Positions 24,290 through 33,228 of a DNA stretch of 64,000 nucleotides are shown here, one piece after another (the first letter of the stretch is position 1; every line of letters begins with the position of its first letter). The notes under the pieces were generated by a model. That model was not told the DNA's origin and made no database searches. It saw only the letters and a list, made by a program, of their open reading frames with translations. This DNA is from Sphingobium sp. Z007. GTDB taxonomy: Bacteria; Pseudomonadota; Alphaproteobacteria; Sphingomonadales; Sphingomonadaceae. Where the stretch lies: assembly GCF_900013425.1 (NCBI RefSeq), contig NZ_FBXK01000002.1:124001-188000 (forward strand). Reading direction: 5' to 3'. The position numbers were made by a program, and so were the translations under genes.

Positions 24290-26182
24290 ATGCCCCCGGT
24301 ATTGAACCGCCGCGACCTTTTCCGCGGCGCCGCGCTTACGGGCGGTGGCCTGGCTTTGTCGGCCTGGATGCCGGCATGGGCTCAGCCTGTTGCAGCCGGG
24401 ATCGTGAAGCCGCTCCCGACTGTGAACGGGAACGATATCACGCTCAAGATCGCGCATCAGATGATGATGATCGACGGCCGGGCCAGCCATGCGATCGGGA
24501 TCAACGGCACTGTGCCTGCGCCCTTGATCCGTTTGCGTCAGGGCCAGACCGTGCGCCTGTCGGTGATCAACGATCTTGAGGAAGACAGCTCGATCCATTG
24601 GCATGGCCTGCTCGTGCCGTTCCAGTTCGATGGTGTGCCCGGGATCAGTTTTCCCGGCATCAAGGCTAAATCAACCTTCGTCTATGAGTTCCCCATCGTT
24701 CAGGCTGGCACCTATTGGTATCATAGTCATTCGGGGTTGCAGGAACAGATGGGCCATTATGGACCGATCGTCATCGACCCGGAAGGCGAGGATCCGATCA
24801 AGTCAGACCGCGAGCATGTCATCGTGCTTTCCGACCATAGCCAGATGCATCCGCACCAGATTTTCAAGAAGCTCAAGCAGGTCGGTGGCGGCTATTTCAA
24901 CTATCAGCGCCAGACGCTTGCCGGTCTCCTGGCCGGGAAAGATCAACCGCTCAAGGAACGCCTGGACTGGGGCAAGATGCGGATGGACCCCACTGACGTC
25001 TCTGATGTCACCGGTTCAACCTACACCTACCTTGTAAATGGGCATGGTCCTCAGGACAACTGGACCGCGCTTTTCAGGCCGGGCGAGCGGGTTCGACTGC
25101 GTTTCGTCAACGCCTCTGCTATGACGACATTCAACGTCAGGATTCCCGGCCTCAAACTGACGGTCGTTCAGGCAGACGGCCTCAATGTCAGGCCCGTCGA
25201 GGTCGATGAATTCCAGATTGCGGTCGCCGAGACCTATGACGTTATCGTCACGCCAGCGGATGACCGCGCCTATACGCTGGTTGGCGAATCCGTCGATCGG
25301 TCGGGCATGGCGCGCGCCACCCTGGCCCCGCGCGAAGGCATGATAGCCGAAGTCCCTCCGCTTCGCAAACGGCCCCTCGCCAATATGAAGGACATGGGCA
25401 TGGGGGACATGGACATGAGCGGCATGTCCGGCATGGACCACGCAGCGGTGGGACACGACATGGCAGCCGGCGGAGCCGCCGCGGGCGGTATGGCGGGCAT
25501 GGACATGGGGTCCGGCGCCTCGCCCGGCACGGATAAGACCGCAGGTGGTGCCATGGCCAATATGCCCGGGATGGCAGCGCCTGCTGGTGACGCAATGGGC
25601 GGCATGGCGATGGGTGGAATGGGCGGCATGAACATGCGCGACGCCAGCAAAGCCCCGCAGGTCAAGATGGGGCCTGGTGTACAGACGATCTCGCCCGTGC
25701 CGATGGATCGCACGGGAGAGCCCGGACAGGGCCTTGAAGATGTCGGGCACCGCGTCCTTGTCTATCGCGATCTCATGGCCGTGGAGCGCAACCCGGATGT
25801 CCGGGCGCCCGATCGTGCGATGGAGATCCATCTAACCGGGAATATGGAACGCTATATGTGGTCGTTCGACGGGGTGAAGCTCAGCGACAAGCGCGAGCCC
25901 ATTCCGTTTATCGAAAACGAAAGGGTCCGCGTCACGCTCGTGAACGACACGATGATGTCGCACCCGATCCATCTTCATGGACATTTTTTCGAGCTGGTGA
26001 CCGGGCATGGCGAATATTCGCCGCGCAAGCACACGGTCAATGTCGCCCCTGGAGGCAAGGTAAGTTTCGACGTCACCGCAGATGCGGTCGGCGACTGGGC
26101 GTTCCATTGCCATATGCTCTACCACATGCATGCCGGGATGATGCGCGTCGTCTCTGTCAGGCCTCGGGGAGAAGCCGCATGA
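24290..26182 (+). CDS. copA: CopA-type periplasmic multicopper oxidase
   Basis: A 630-residue PcoA/CopA-family oxidase, exported by Tat (NRRDLFRGAALTGGGLALSA) and probably oxidising Cu(I) in the periplasm. Copper motifs in order: IHWHGLLVPFQ, YWYHSHSGLQEQMG, then HPIHLHGHFFELV and WAFHCHMLYHMHAGMM. Between residues about 375 and 455 lies a Met/His-rich region (MGMGDMDMSGMSGMDH and similar repeats) thought to load copper. The ATG at 24290 follows AAGGAGAC; the upstream ATG at 24263 lacks a site. It overlaps copB by four bases. Confidence 0.94.
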   Translation: MPPVLNRRDLFRGAALTGGGLALSAWMPAWAQPVAAGIVKPLPTVNGNDITLKIAHQMMMIDGRASHAIGINGTVPAPLIRLRQGQTVRLSVINDLEEDSSIHWHGLLVPFQFDGVPGISFPGIKAKSTFVYEFPIVQAGTYWYHSHSGLQEQMGHYGPIVIDPEGEDPIKSDREHVIVLSDHSQMHPHQIFKKLKQVGGGYFNYQRQTLAGLLAGKDQPLKERLDWGKMRMDPTDVSDVTGSTYTYLVNGHGPQDNWTALFRPGERVRLRFVNASAMTTFNVRIPGLKLTVVQADGLNVRPVEVDEFQIAVAETYDVIVTPADDRAYTLVGESVDRSGMARATLAPREGMIAEVPPLRKRPLANMKDMGMGDMDMSGMSGMDHAAVGHDMAAGGAAAGGMAGMDMGSGASPGTDKTAGGAMANMPGMAAPAGDAMGGMAMGGMGGMNMRDASKAPQVKMGPGVQTISPVPMDRTGEPGQGLEDVGHRVLVYRDLMAVERNPDVRAPDRAMEIHLTGNMERYMWSFDGVKLSDKREPIPFIENERVRVTLVNDTMMSHPIHLHGHFFELVTGHGEYSPRKHTVNVAPGGKVSFDVTADAVGDWAFHCHMLYHMHAGMMRVVSVRPRGEAA

Positions 26183-27432
26183 AGTCGCTTCTTCTCCTGA
26201 TCGGCGCGGCGCCGCTCGCCCTCGCAGTACCGGCCAGCGCACAATCGATGCAAAACATGCCTGGCATGAACATGCCGATGGCTCAGCCGCCAGCAAAGAA
26301 GAAGCCTGCGGCCAAGCCGCCACGTCAGGCCAAACGAGCAACCGCCGCGAAGCCGGCTGCCAGACCCGCGCCCGCAAGGCGTAGGGCGCCCGCTGCGAAG
26401 CCCAAGCCCGCTATGCAAGGCGTGTCGGGAATGGGCGATATGCCCGGTATGACCATGCCAGCCAGCAAAGCGCCTGCGGCGGCCGATCCGCATGCCGGCC
26501 ATGACATGTCGAGCATGCCGGGCATGGTGATGCCCGGGTCGACGGGCGGTGCGATGAACCACGATATGCCTGGCATGAATATGCCGGCAGACACGGGCGG
26601 TCAGCCGATGCAGCACGACATGTCGTCGATGCCCGGCATGGCGATGGACGGGCAAATGACGGGTCATGGGGCAGGGGGTACGAGCCTTGCGCCTGGCAAC
26701 GCTCCTGCACCAACGCCTCCGAGCGATCACTATGCCGATCGGGTCTATAAAGACGGCGAGATGGCCGCTTCGCGCACCATGCTGCACAACGAACATGGCG
26801 GCAGCACCAGCTCGATGATCCTGTTCAATCTGGCAGAATATCAGGTCCGGAACGGCCGCGACGGCTATCGCTGGGATGGCGAGGCGTGGTTCGGCAAGGA
26901 CCTCGACCGGCTCGTGGTCAAGACCGAAGGAGAGGGGGCTTTTCGCGAAGGGGTCGACAGTGCCGAAGTTCAGGGGCTCTACAGCCGTGCGCTCGATCCT
27001 TACTGGAACCTGCAGGCCGGCGTCCGATATGATTTCAAACCCAACCCGTCCCGAACGTATGCGACGATCGGAATCGAGGGGGTCGCGCCTTACTGGTTCG
27101 AAACGGAAGCAGCCTTGTTCTTGTCGAACAAGGGCGAGGTGCTGGGGCGGATCGAGGGCTATTATGATCAGCGCATCACGCAGCGTCTGATCCTGCAGCC
27201 CCGCGTCGAACTGAATCTTTCGGCTCAAAATGTGCCTGAGACAAGGATCGGATCGGGGCTGTCCAATGCCGAGCTGGGATTGCGCCTGCGCTACGAGGTC
27301 CGCCGCGAATTCGCGCCCTATATCGGTGTTTCCTACGACCGTAAGTTTGGGCGGACGGCGGACTATGCGCGGGCCGATGGGAAGGACGTCAAGGCGACGA
27401 GCTTCGTCATTGGCGTGCGGACCTGGTTCTGA
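26179..27432 (+). CDS. copB: CopB-type outer-membrane copper protein
   Basis: A 417-residue secreted protein with signal peptide KSLLLLIGAAPLALAVPASA. The first half is Met- and Lys/Pro-rich with repeated MPGMNMP, MPGMTMP and MPGMAMD units (residues about 25-170) that probably bind copper. The second half is the CopB/PcoB beta-barrel: YADRVYKDGEMAASRTM, YRWDGEAWFGKDLDRLVVK, and a final strand ending VRTWF. The ATG at 26179 overlaps the copA stop (ATGA); the frame extending back to 25858 is antiphase to copA and rejected. Confidence 0.92.
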   Translation: MKSLLLLIGAAPLALAVPASAQSMQNMPGMNMPMAQPPAKKKPAAKPPRQAKRATAAKPAARPAPARRRAPAAKPKPAMQGVSGMGDMPGMTMPASKAPAAADPHAGHDMSSMPGMVMPGSTGGAMNHDMPGMNMPADTGGQPMQHDMSSMPGMAMDGQMTGHGAGGTSLAPGNAPAPTPPSDHYADRVYKDGEMAASRTMLHNEHGGSTSSMILFNLAEYQVRNGRDGYRWDGEAWFGKDLDRLVVKTEGEGAFREGVDSAEVQGLYSRALDPYWNLQAGVRYDFKPNPSRTYATIGIEGVAPYWFETEAALFLSNKGEVLGRIEGYYDQRITQRLILQPRVELNLSAQNVPETRIGSGLSNAELGLRLRYEVRREFAPYIGVSYDRKFGRTADYARADGKDVKATSFVIGVRTWF

Positions 27433-28148
27433 GAAGTATCCGGCTCCGCTCTCACGTTGGGGCTAGCCGCGTCCATCGCTGGCTGGCCCTGACTATCGGC
27501 GTCCAACTACTGCTGTGGTTTGCCAGCGGTCTGATCATGAGCGTGTTGCCAATTGACCGTGTTCGCGGTGAACATCTCGTGGAGCGTATATCGCCCGCGA
27601 CGCTGGGTCAGGCGCAATCGCGCGCGCCGCTGGACCTCGTCTTGCGCGCCGCAACCAAGCCCGTGCGCGAAGTCCGATATCGCCCACTTCTGGGACGCGA
27701 GGTTGCCGAAGTCGAACTCGTCGACGGCACGGTAATGCTCCACGATGCCGAGACCGCGAAGGTCATTTCCCCGCTGAATGCTGCCGTGGCTCGCGCGGTG
27801 GCGGTGCAAGCCTATCGCGGCACGGCGGCTCAGACGAGCGTGCGCCCGGTTTCGGCGGCCAGCACTGAATATAAGGGCATGCTTCCGGCGTGGCGAGTGG
27901 ATTTCGCCGATAGCGACGCGACGCATGTCTACGTCGCCCAGAATAGTGGTCGGATCGTTGCCGTCAGAAATGGCACATGGCGCCTCTATGACTTCTTTTG
28001 GGGCCTCCACATCATGGATTGGAAGAACCATGAAAACTTCAACACGCCCTGGCTGATGGGCTTTGCCGCAGGGGGTCTCGCGCTGGCGATCGCGGGATCG
28101 GCGCTATTGTATTTCCGGTGGCCGCGAAAGCGGCGCCGCAAGGGCTGA
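27429..28148 (+). CDS. PepSY-domain membrane protein, probably started at a CTG
   Basis: A PepSY-type protein: an N-terminal segment (LALTIGVQLLLWFASGL), a periplasmic domain (residues about 45-190 from the CTG) and a C-terminal segment LAIAGSALLYF followed by WPRKRRRKG. The first ATG at 27537 would remove most of the first membrane segment. The same frame is open back through RSIRLRSHVGASRVHRW to CTG at 27429, which overlaps the copB stop as CTGA. The overlap arrangement and the typical HRW motif before the segment support this unusual start. Related proteins accompany copper and iron reductases; a role in metal reduction is inferred. Confidence 0.7.
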   Translation: MRSIRLRSHVGASRVHRWLALTIGVQLLLWFASGLIMSVLPIDRVRGEHLVERISPATLGQAQSRAPLDLVLRAATKPVREVRYRPLLGREVAEVELVDGTVMLHDAETAKVISPLNAAVARAVAVQAYRGTAAQTSVRPVSAASTEYKGMLPAWRVDFADSDATHVYVAQNSGRIVAVRNGTWRLYDFFWGLHIMDWKNHENFNTPWLMGFAAGGLALAIAGSALLYFRWPRKRRRKG

Positions 28149-28191
28149 ATATCGCGGAGAAAATCGGGGCGGGGGCCAAAGGAGACGACCA

Positions 28192-28638
28192 ATGATGAAA
28201 AATGCATATTCGAGCCTCGCCCTGCAGACCTTGGTCGGCGGCGTCATCATGTATTTGGTGATGTTCGTTATGATTGATAGCCTGGGGAGCTTCTACAATA
28301 ACCTCAATATGCTCTACATGACGTTGATGATGGTTGCGCCGATGGTGGTGCTGATGATCCTCGCGATGGGCCATATGTTTCCGTCGAAGACCGCAAACAT
28401 GGCCCTTCTGATTGGTTCGGTGGCGATATTTGCCGGATCATTCGCGCTCATTCGCACGCAAACTACGATCGGTGACACGGCTTTCCTCCGTTCGATGATC
28501 CCGCATCATTCGGGAGCGATCCTAATGTGTCGCGAGGCGTCCTTGAAAGACCCGGAAATCGTCCGTCTGTGCGGCGGCATCGAGGAATCTCAGCGCCGCG
28601 AGATTGATGAGATGAAGGCTATTCTAGCTCGCAAGTAG
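28192..28638 (+). CDS. DUF305 family membrane protein
   Basis: A 148-residue protein with three hydrophobic segments in the first 90 residues and a C-terminal DUF305 portion: FLRSMIPHHSGAILMCREA near residue 100, with the HHSGA core of the family and nearby Met/Cys. DUF305 proteins are ferritin-like and often found in copper clusters. The ATG at 28192 follows GGAGACGACC; a second ATG directly follows. It sits behind the PepSY gene and is probably the end of the copAB transcript. Confidence 0.82.
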   Translation: MMKNAYSSLALQTLVGGVIMYLVMFVMIDSLGSFYNNLNMLYMTLMMVAPMVVLMILAMGHMFPSKTANMALLIGSVAIFAGSFALIRTQTTIGDTAFLRSMIPHHSGAILMCREASLKDPEIVRLCGGIEESQRREIDEMKAILARK

Positions 28639-28675
28639 ATTTCGCAATTCATTCTCGGAAATTTTTGCAGCCTGG

Positions 28676-28701
28676 CGAGGGCAATGGCGCGCTCGTGCGT
28701 A
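28676..28701 (+). promoter_or_regulatory. ECF-type promoter element (copy 6) before DUF305/DUF411 genes
   Basis: CGAGGG (28676-28681), 15 bases, GCGTA (28697-28701), ending 30 bases before the GTG of the secreted DUF305 protein. Confidence 0.7.
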
Positions 28702-28731
28702 TTAACAATGCGGGGCGCTGAGGAGAGAATT

Positions 28732-29103
28732 GTGAAGAAAATAGTCGCCGTCATGATCGTCGGATTGTTGACCACACCCGCGATCGCGCAAATGCAGGGC
28801 ATGGATCATTCCAAGATGGACATGGGCCAGATGATGAACCCCACGGCAGCCAATCCGTACCCGCCGGCCGAGATGGAAATGCATCAGAAGATGATGTCTG
28901 CCATGGGCGGCGATGCGACGGAAACCTGGGTTCGCAAGATGATCGAGCATCATCGCGGCGCGATTGCGATGTCACGCATTGTTTTGCGCGACAGCAAGGA
29001 TGCGCAGGTTCGAATGATGGCGAACAAAGCGATTACCGAGCAAACGCGCGGAGTAAGCGAGCTTCAGGGTTGGCTGAGAGCTCACCACAAGCGCGCACAG
29101 TAG
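28732..29103 (+). CDS. Secreted DUF305 protein
   Basis: A 123-residue periplasmic protein starting at GTG behind GGAGAG. The signal peptide is KKIVAVMIVGLLTTPAIA. A Met/His-rich stretch (MQGMDHSKMDMGQMM) follows the cleavage site, and the DUF305 core is WVRKMIEHHRGAIAMSRIVL near residue 77. It probably binds copper in the periplasm. The ATG at 28684 lies inside the promoter element and is not used. It is the second DUF305 protein in a row, this one soluble and the previous one membrane-bound. Confidence 0.82.
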   Translation: MKKIVAVMIVGLLTTPAIAQMQGMDHSKMDMGQMMNPTAANPYPPAEMEMHQKMMSAMGGDATETWVRKMIEHHRGAIAMSRIVLRDSKDAQVRMMANKAITEQTRGVSELQGWLRAHHKRAQ

Positions 29104-29109
29104 AGCCTT

Positions 29110-29129
29110 CCCTCGCCCTTGGGCGGGGG
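29110..29129 (+). terminator. GC-rich hairpin after the secreted DUF305 gene
   Basis: CCCTCGCCC-TT-GGGCGGGGG forms a stem of eight Watson-Crick pairs and one GT pair. There is no following T run, so it may attenuate rather than fully terminate. Confidence 0.3.
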
Positions 29130-29146
29130 AACCAACAAGGGATCCT

Positions 29147-29590
29147 ATGACACTCAAATTTGCCCTCGCTGCGTTAATGGCAGCCCTCTCCGTCGCTAGC
29201 GCCCAAGCTGCGCCTATCGTCATGCATCGTGACCCCGGTTGCGGTTGCTGCGAACAGTGGGCGGCCCAGGTGCGCAGACAATTTGGACAAAGCATCAACA
29301 TCGTCGACGACCAGCAACGCGGCCGCTTTCAGCACGCTCAAGGCGTGCCCTCTGCGCTGGCATCATGCCACACTGCAATTATCGATGGCATGGTTTTCGA
29401 GGGCCACGTTCCCATTGCCGACATGAAGCGCGCGCTCGCGAAGCGCCCGAAGGGTGTAAAGGGACTGGCCGTGGCTGGCATGCCGCTGGGTTCACCGGGG
29501 ATGGAAATCGCTGGCCAGAAGCCCCAACCCTATAGCGTCATCGCATTCGGATCGGCCGGCCAGACGATATTTGCCCGGCATGGCGGGTGA
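29147..29590 (+). CDS. DUF411 secreted metal-binding protein
   Basis: A 147-residue periplasmic protein of the DUF411 family, often found in copper resistance loci. After the signal (LKFALAALMAALSVASAQA) comes the family motif MHRDPGCGCCEQWA with three closely spaced cysteines, and later VPSALASCHTAIIDGMVFEGHVP with another Cys and two His. The C-terminus carries GMPLGSPGMEI. Good ATG behind AAGGGATC. It probably binds or delivers copper; no enzyme activity is known. Confidence 0.87.
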   Translation: MTLKFALAALMAALSVASAQAAPIVMHRDPGCGCCEQWAAQVRRQFGQSINIVDDQQRGRFQHAQGVPSALASCHTAIIDGMVFEGHVPIADMKRALAKRPKGVKGLAVAGMPLGSPGMEIAGQKPQPYSVIAFGSAGQTIFARHGG

Positions 29591-29636
29591 CCACCTTATT
29601 GCTCTTTCCTTCCGCGAAGCGTAAGAAATAACGGCT

Positions 29637-29996
29637 GTGAAACGTGCTCTGCAACTTCTTCTCCTGTTGGGAGCGATGGTTGGTCTGATCGGTCAGGCTG
29701 CGGCATATGCGTCTGCGCCGGTCGTAGTTTCCGCGCCGATGGCGATGGCGGGGATGAGTGCCGACTGCATGAAAGCTATGGCTCAAGAACAGCAGCCTGC
29801 CGGCAAGCCCTGCAAGGGGCTGACACTGGATTGTATCGCAGCAATGGGCTGCGTCGTTCCGATCGTTCTTCGGGATGCGCCTCCAGTCCCGTCGTCACCC
29901 GATTTGCATCAGGCGATGGCATTTTGGACCACGACGACGACGCTGCATGGCAGTGATCTAAAGCCTGAGCCCGAACCTCCCACTTTCCTTGGCTGA
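29637..29996 (+). CDS. Small secreted Cys-containing protein
   Basis: A 119-residue protein of no named family, beginning at GTG (29637). It has a signal peptide (KRALQLLLLLGAMVGLIGQAAA) and a mature part with DCMKAMAQEQQ..GKPCKGLTLDCIAAMGCV (residues about 43-73). The four cysteines and neighbouring methionines suggest metal binding or disulfides. The C-terminus is Pro-rich (LKPEPEPPTFLG). It sits between DUF411 and the efflux genes, in the same direction. Confidence 0.6.
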   Translation: MKRALQLLLLLGAMVGLIGQAAAYASAPVVVSAPMAMAGMSADCMKAMAQEQQPAGKPCKGLTLDCIAAMGCVVPIVLRDAPPVPSSPDLHQAMAFWTTTTTLHGSDLKPEPEPPTFLG

Positions 29997-30090
29997 TCGA
30001 CTTCGGCCGTAAGGCTGGCAGTCTGCGTACCTCGGCTCGCAGCGCCAGACCTACGGCTAAACCACGATTATTTGCCAAAGGAATAGTATC

Positions 30091-30378
30091 ATGAAGACGT
30101 TCAAGATTACGGCCGCCATCATTGCGGCTGCCGCCTCCGCGTTCACGATTGCCCCGGCGTTTGCTCAGGGCGATGCACCGTCTCACCAAGGCCATTATGA
30201 GTGGCGCAGCACACCGCAATATGGGCCTCGCGCACCCCTCGCGGCGCAGCGGCGGGTCTGGGTGCCGGATGCTCCGCAGATGGCCAACTGCAACTGTGAC
30301 ATGATGAAGTCGAGTGCGGCAGACTGCATGAAGGAAATGCATGGCATGATGTCTCGTTCCGGCGCTGCAGCCAGCTAG
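30091..30378 (+). CDS. Small secreted protein with CNCD motif
   Basis: A 95-residue protein with a clear signal peptide (KTFKITAAIIAAAASAFTIAPAFA) and a mature domain ending NCNCDMMKSSAADCMKEMHGMM, rich in Cys and Met. No family was recognised. ATG behind AAAGGAATAG. Position before cusCBA and composition suggest periplasmic copper binding. Confidence 0.65.
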   Translation: MKTFKITAAIIAAAASAFTIAPAFAQGDAPSHQGHYEWRSTPQYGPRAPLAAQRRVWVPDAPQMANCNCDMMKSSAADCMKEMHGMMSRSGAAAS

Positions 30379-30517
30379 GATCAGGTCCTGGCTGGATCGG
30401 TCCCCCCTGACGGTCAGGTCTGAGATGCCGGTGGAACGGTCTGTCCGCTACGCCGGCATCGCTGCGTCCTCATCGTTCGGAGCTCATTCAGCCTGATCTT
30501 TCGCTCAGGAGAAATTG

Positions 30518-31747
30518 ATGCGCTTTTTATTTTATGCGCCGCTTCTGGCGGTTGCCCCCGGCATGGCCTCTGCCGAGCCTCTAACTTTCCATGCTGCAAT
30601 TGAGCGTGCGCAGCAACAGGCACCGTCGATAAAGGCCAAGGCGCTTGGGACCGACGCCGCGCGGGCTGCACGCCCTGGCGCTGGCGCGCTGCCCGATCCG
30701 ACGCTCGGCGTGAGTGTCGAGAGCTTCCCGATCTCGGGGCCACTCGCGTTCAAGCCGCAGCGGGACGATTTCACAATGGCGCGGGTCGGCGTGTCTCAGG
30801 ACATCCCCAATCTCGCCAAGCGGCACGCCCAGCAAGCGCGCGCTGATAGTGACATCAAGGTGGCCGAAGCCGACACCGCGGTCGAGGCCCGCACGGTCGA
30901 GGTCGGAGTGGCGCTCGCCTGGATCAATCTGGCCTATGCCGAACGCAGGCTTGCGGCTCTTGACGGTGTTCTGTCTCGCCTTGAGCGCGTGGTGGGAACG
31001 ACGCCGGGCGCGGTCGCCTCGGGCACCGCGCGCCCAGCGCAGACCTTGGCGGGGCAGCAGGCTGTCGCGGCCATGCGGGACCGCCGCAGCGAACTGGTGT
31101 CGAATGTCGCGCGGGCACGGGCAATGTTGACCCGCTGGACCGGCGATCCAGCTCCTGAGGTTGCCGGGCCGATTCCGGACTTTGTCGTCGATGCGGTCGC
31201 TCTGCGGGCGGGACTCGACGGACATCCTTCCATCCGGATGTCCGTGGCCCAGGCTGGGCAGGCGGATGCGGATGTACGCCTGGCCGAGGCAGGCCGGCGC
31301 TCCGACTTCGGCGTCAATCTTGCTTATCAACGTCGTGATCCGCGCTTCGGCGATTATGTCTCGGCCGGCGTGACGATCAGCCTGCCGTTTTTCACCCGCA
31401 ATCGTCAAAATGCCGGGATCGCGGCTGCTCAGGCGAATGCCGGGCGGGTTCTGGCTGAACGTGAAGCCTTCCGGCGGGCGCTCGCCGCGGACCTTGATGC
31501 CGAGCTTGCCGACCATGTCATGCATCACGAGCAATGGATGCGCGCGCGGGACACGCTGCAGCCTCTCGCCGAACAGCGCGTGAAATTGGAAACAGCCAGC
31601 TATGGTGCCGGACGCGCCAGTCTCGTCGATGTCGCGGACGCCTATGTCGCTCTCGCCGATGCGACTCTGACCACCCTTGATCGTGAAGCCAAGGTCGCCG
31701 CGGACGGAGCCGGCTTAATCTTCACCTATGGAAGCGAACTGCGATGA
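30518..31747 (+). CDS. cusC: Outer-membrane efflux protein (CusC/TolC family)
   Basis: A 409-residue outer-membrane channel of a heavy-metal RND efflux system. It has a signal peptide (ending MASA), the first OEP repeat from about residue 22 (LTFHAAIERAQQQAPSIKAK), a second repeat in the latter half, and long Ala-rich coiled helices. It is slightly short for the family. The ATG at 30518 follows AGGAGAAATT. Its stop overlaps the start of cusB by four bases (ATGA). Confidence 0.9.
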   Translation: MRFLFYAPLLAVAPGMASAEPLTFHAAIERAQQQAPSIKAKALGTDAARAARPGAGALPDPTLGVSVESFPISGPLAFKPQRDDFTMARVGVSQDIPNLAKRHAQQARADSDIKVAEADTAVEARTVEVGVALAWINLAYAERRLAALDGVLSRLERVVGTTPGAVASGTARPAQTLAGQQAVAAMRDRRSELVSNVARARAMLTRWTGDPAPEVAGPIPDFVVDAVALRAGLDGHPSIRMSVAQAGQADADVRLAEAGRRSDFGVNLAYQRRDPRFGDYVSAGVTISLPFFTRNRQNAGIAAAQANAGRVLAEREAFRRALAADLDAELADHVMHHEQWMRARDTLQPLAEQRVKLETASYGAGRASLVDVADAYVALADATLTTLDREAKVAADGAGLIFTYGSELR

Positions 31748-33228
31748 GTCAGGTAACAATAACTCGCGGTCGCCTCCTTGGTGTCGCTGCCCTTCTTGCG
31801 CTCGCCGCTGGCGGGATCGGTTTCACCGTGGCCGAATGGAGGGGAGGAGCACCCGAAGGGGCGAGCTTAAAACCGCCAGCACGCAAGATTCTTTACTGGT
31901 ATGATCCAATGATCCCTGCCGAACATCATGATGGTCCGGGCCTGTCATCGATGGGAATGCAGACAATCCCGCGCTATGCGGATGAGGCAGGGGGAGGCGC
32001 ATCTCCGCCGGGAATATCGATCGACCCTTCCGCGTCGCAGAGCCTTGGGCTTCGCACCGTCGCGGTTCGCCGGGGCAGTTTGGCGAGCAGCCTCACCGCC
32101 ACGGGCACGATCGACTTCAACCAGCGCGACGTCGCGATCGTACAGGCGCGCGCGGGAGGGTTCGTCCAGAGGGTCTATGGTCGCGCGCCAGGAGACGTGG
32201 TGGGCGCTGGCGCCCCGCTTGCCGACATTCTCGCTCCGGAATGGGGCGGTGCACAGGCGGAATTTCTTGCGGTCCGTCGCACCGGGAATGCGGCGCTCAC
32301 CCAGGCAGCGCGCCAGCGGCTCGTGCTGCTTGGCATGCCCTCGGGCACGATCGCATCTGTCGAGCGTACGGGACGGCCGCACAATGTCGTCACCATCTCC
32401 ACCCCGACCGGCGGGGTGATCAAGGCATTGGACGTCCGGACCGGCATGACGATGACGGCAGGGCAGACGCTTGCCGAGGTCAACGGCCTGGGAACGGTCT
32501 GGCTCAATGCCGCCGTGCCCGAAGCGATCGCCGGGCCACTTAAACCCGGACAAAGCGTACAGGCGACACTTGCCGCATTTCCCGGTGAGACGTTGTCGGG
32601 CCGTGTCTCGGCGATCCTGCCGCAGACCCAGGCGGACAGCAGGACGCTCACCGTCCGGATCGAGCTGCCCAATCGCGGCGGGCGTCTGCGTCCCGGCATG
32701 TTCGCCACAGTCTCGCTCGGGGGCAGTACGCAGCCTGCGCTGCTGGTGCCCTCCGAAGCGCTGATCCGTACCGGCAAGCGGACCTTGGTAATGCTTGCGC
32801 TCGACAAGGGGCGCTACCGGCCCGCTGAGGTGCAGACCGGCCGTGAAGCCGGCGATGACACCGAAATCCTGGCGGGTCTGAACGAGGGCGAGAAGATCGT
32901 CGCCTCGGGCCAGTTCCTGATCGATTCTGAGGCGAGTCTCTCGGGCGTCGAGGCGAGGCCGATCGGCGGTGCTGCTGCGGCAGAATCCGCCTCAACCGCT
33001 GCTCTATATGAGACTGTCGGCAAGATCGAACAGATCACCGCCACTTCGGTGACACTCAGCCATGGGCCGGTGCCCGCCATCGGCTGGCCGGCGATGACGA
33101 TGACCTTCCAGCTTCCCGACCCCAAGATCGCGCGGGGCCTGAAGACCGGCGACCGCGTGCGTTTCGGCTTTGATCGGCCGCCTACGGGACCGACTGTTCG
33201 GCGCATGACCAAGGTGGCGGGCCAGTGA
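31744..33228 (+). CDS. cusB: CusB-type membrane-fusion protein with C-terminal CusF-like domain
   Basis: A 494-residue periplasmic adaptor linking the RND pump to the outer-membrane channel. Residues about 45-75 hold the CusB metal motif ([20 protein letters not shown]). The adaptor core (barrel-sandwich and beta-barrel parts, from [13 protein letters not shown] to about residue 400) follows. The last 75 residues form a CusF-like domain: [21 protein letters not shown] and [10 protein letters not shown], the WxxMxM copper site of CusF. The chaperone is thus fused to the adaptor. Overlaps with both neighbours are four bases. Confidence 0.92.
   Translation: MSQVTITRGRLLGVAALLALAAGGIGFTVAEWRGGAPEGASLKPPARKILYWYDPMIPAEHHDGPGLSSMGMQTIPRYADEAGGGASPPGISIDPSASQSLGLRTVAVRRGSLASSLTATGTIDFNQRDVAIVQARAGGFVQRVYGRAPGDVVGAGAPLADILAPEWGGAQAEFLAVRRTGNAALTQAARQRLVLLGMPSGTIASVERTGRPHNVVTISTPTGGVIKALDVRTGMTMTAGQTLAEVNGLGTVWLNAAVPEAIAGPLKPGQSVQATLAAFPGETLSGRVSAILPQTQADSRTLTVRIELPNRGGRLRPGMFATVSLGGSTQPALLVPSEALIRTGKRTLVMLALDKGRYRPAEVQTGREAGDDTEILAGLNEGEKIVASGQFLIDSEASLSGVEARPIGGAAAAESASTAALYETVGKIEQITATSVTLSHGPVPAIGWPAMTMTFQLPDPKIARGLKTGDRVRFGFDRPPTGPTVRRMTKVAGQ

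Noticed and set aside
30440..30480. A partial match to the ECF-type promoter before cusC (TACGC plus a CTCATC-like block on the minus strand; GCGTC on the plus strand).
   Set aside because: Neither strand has both GAGGG and GCGTA at 15-base spacing, so it is not counted as a seventh copy.
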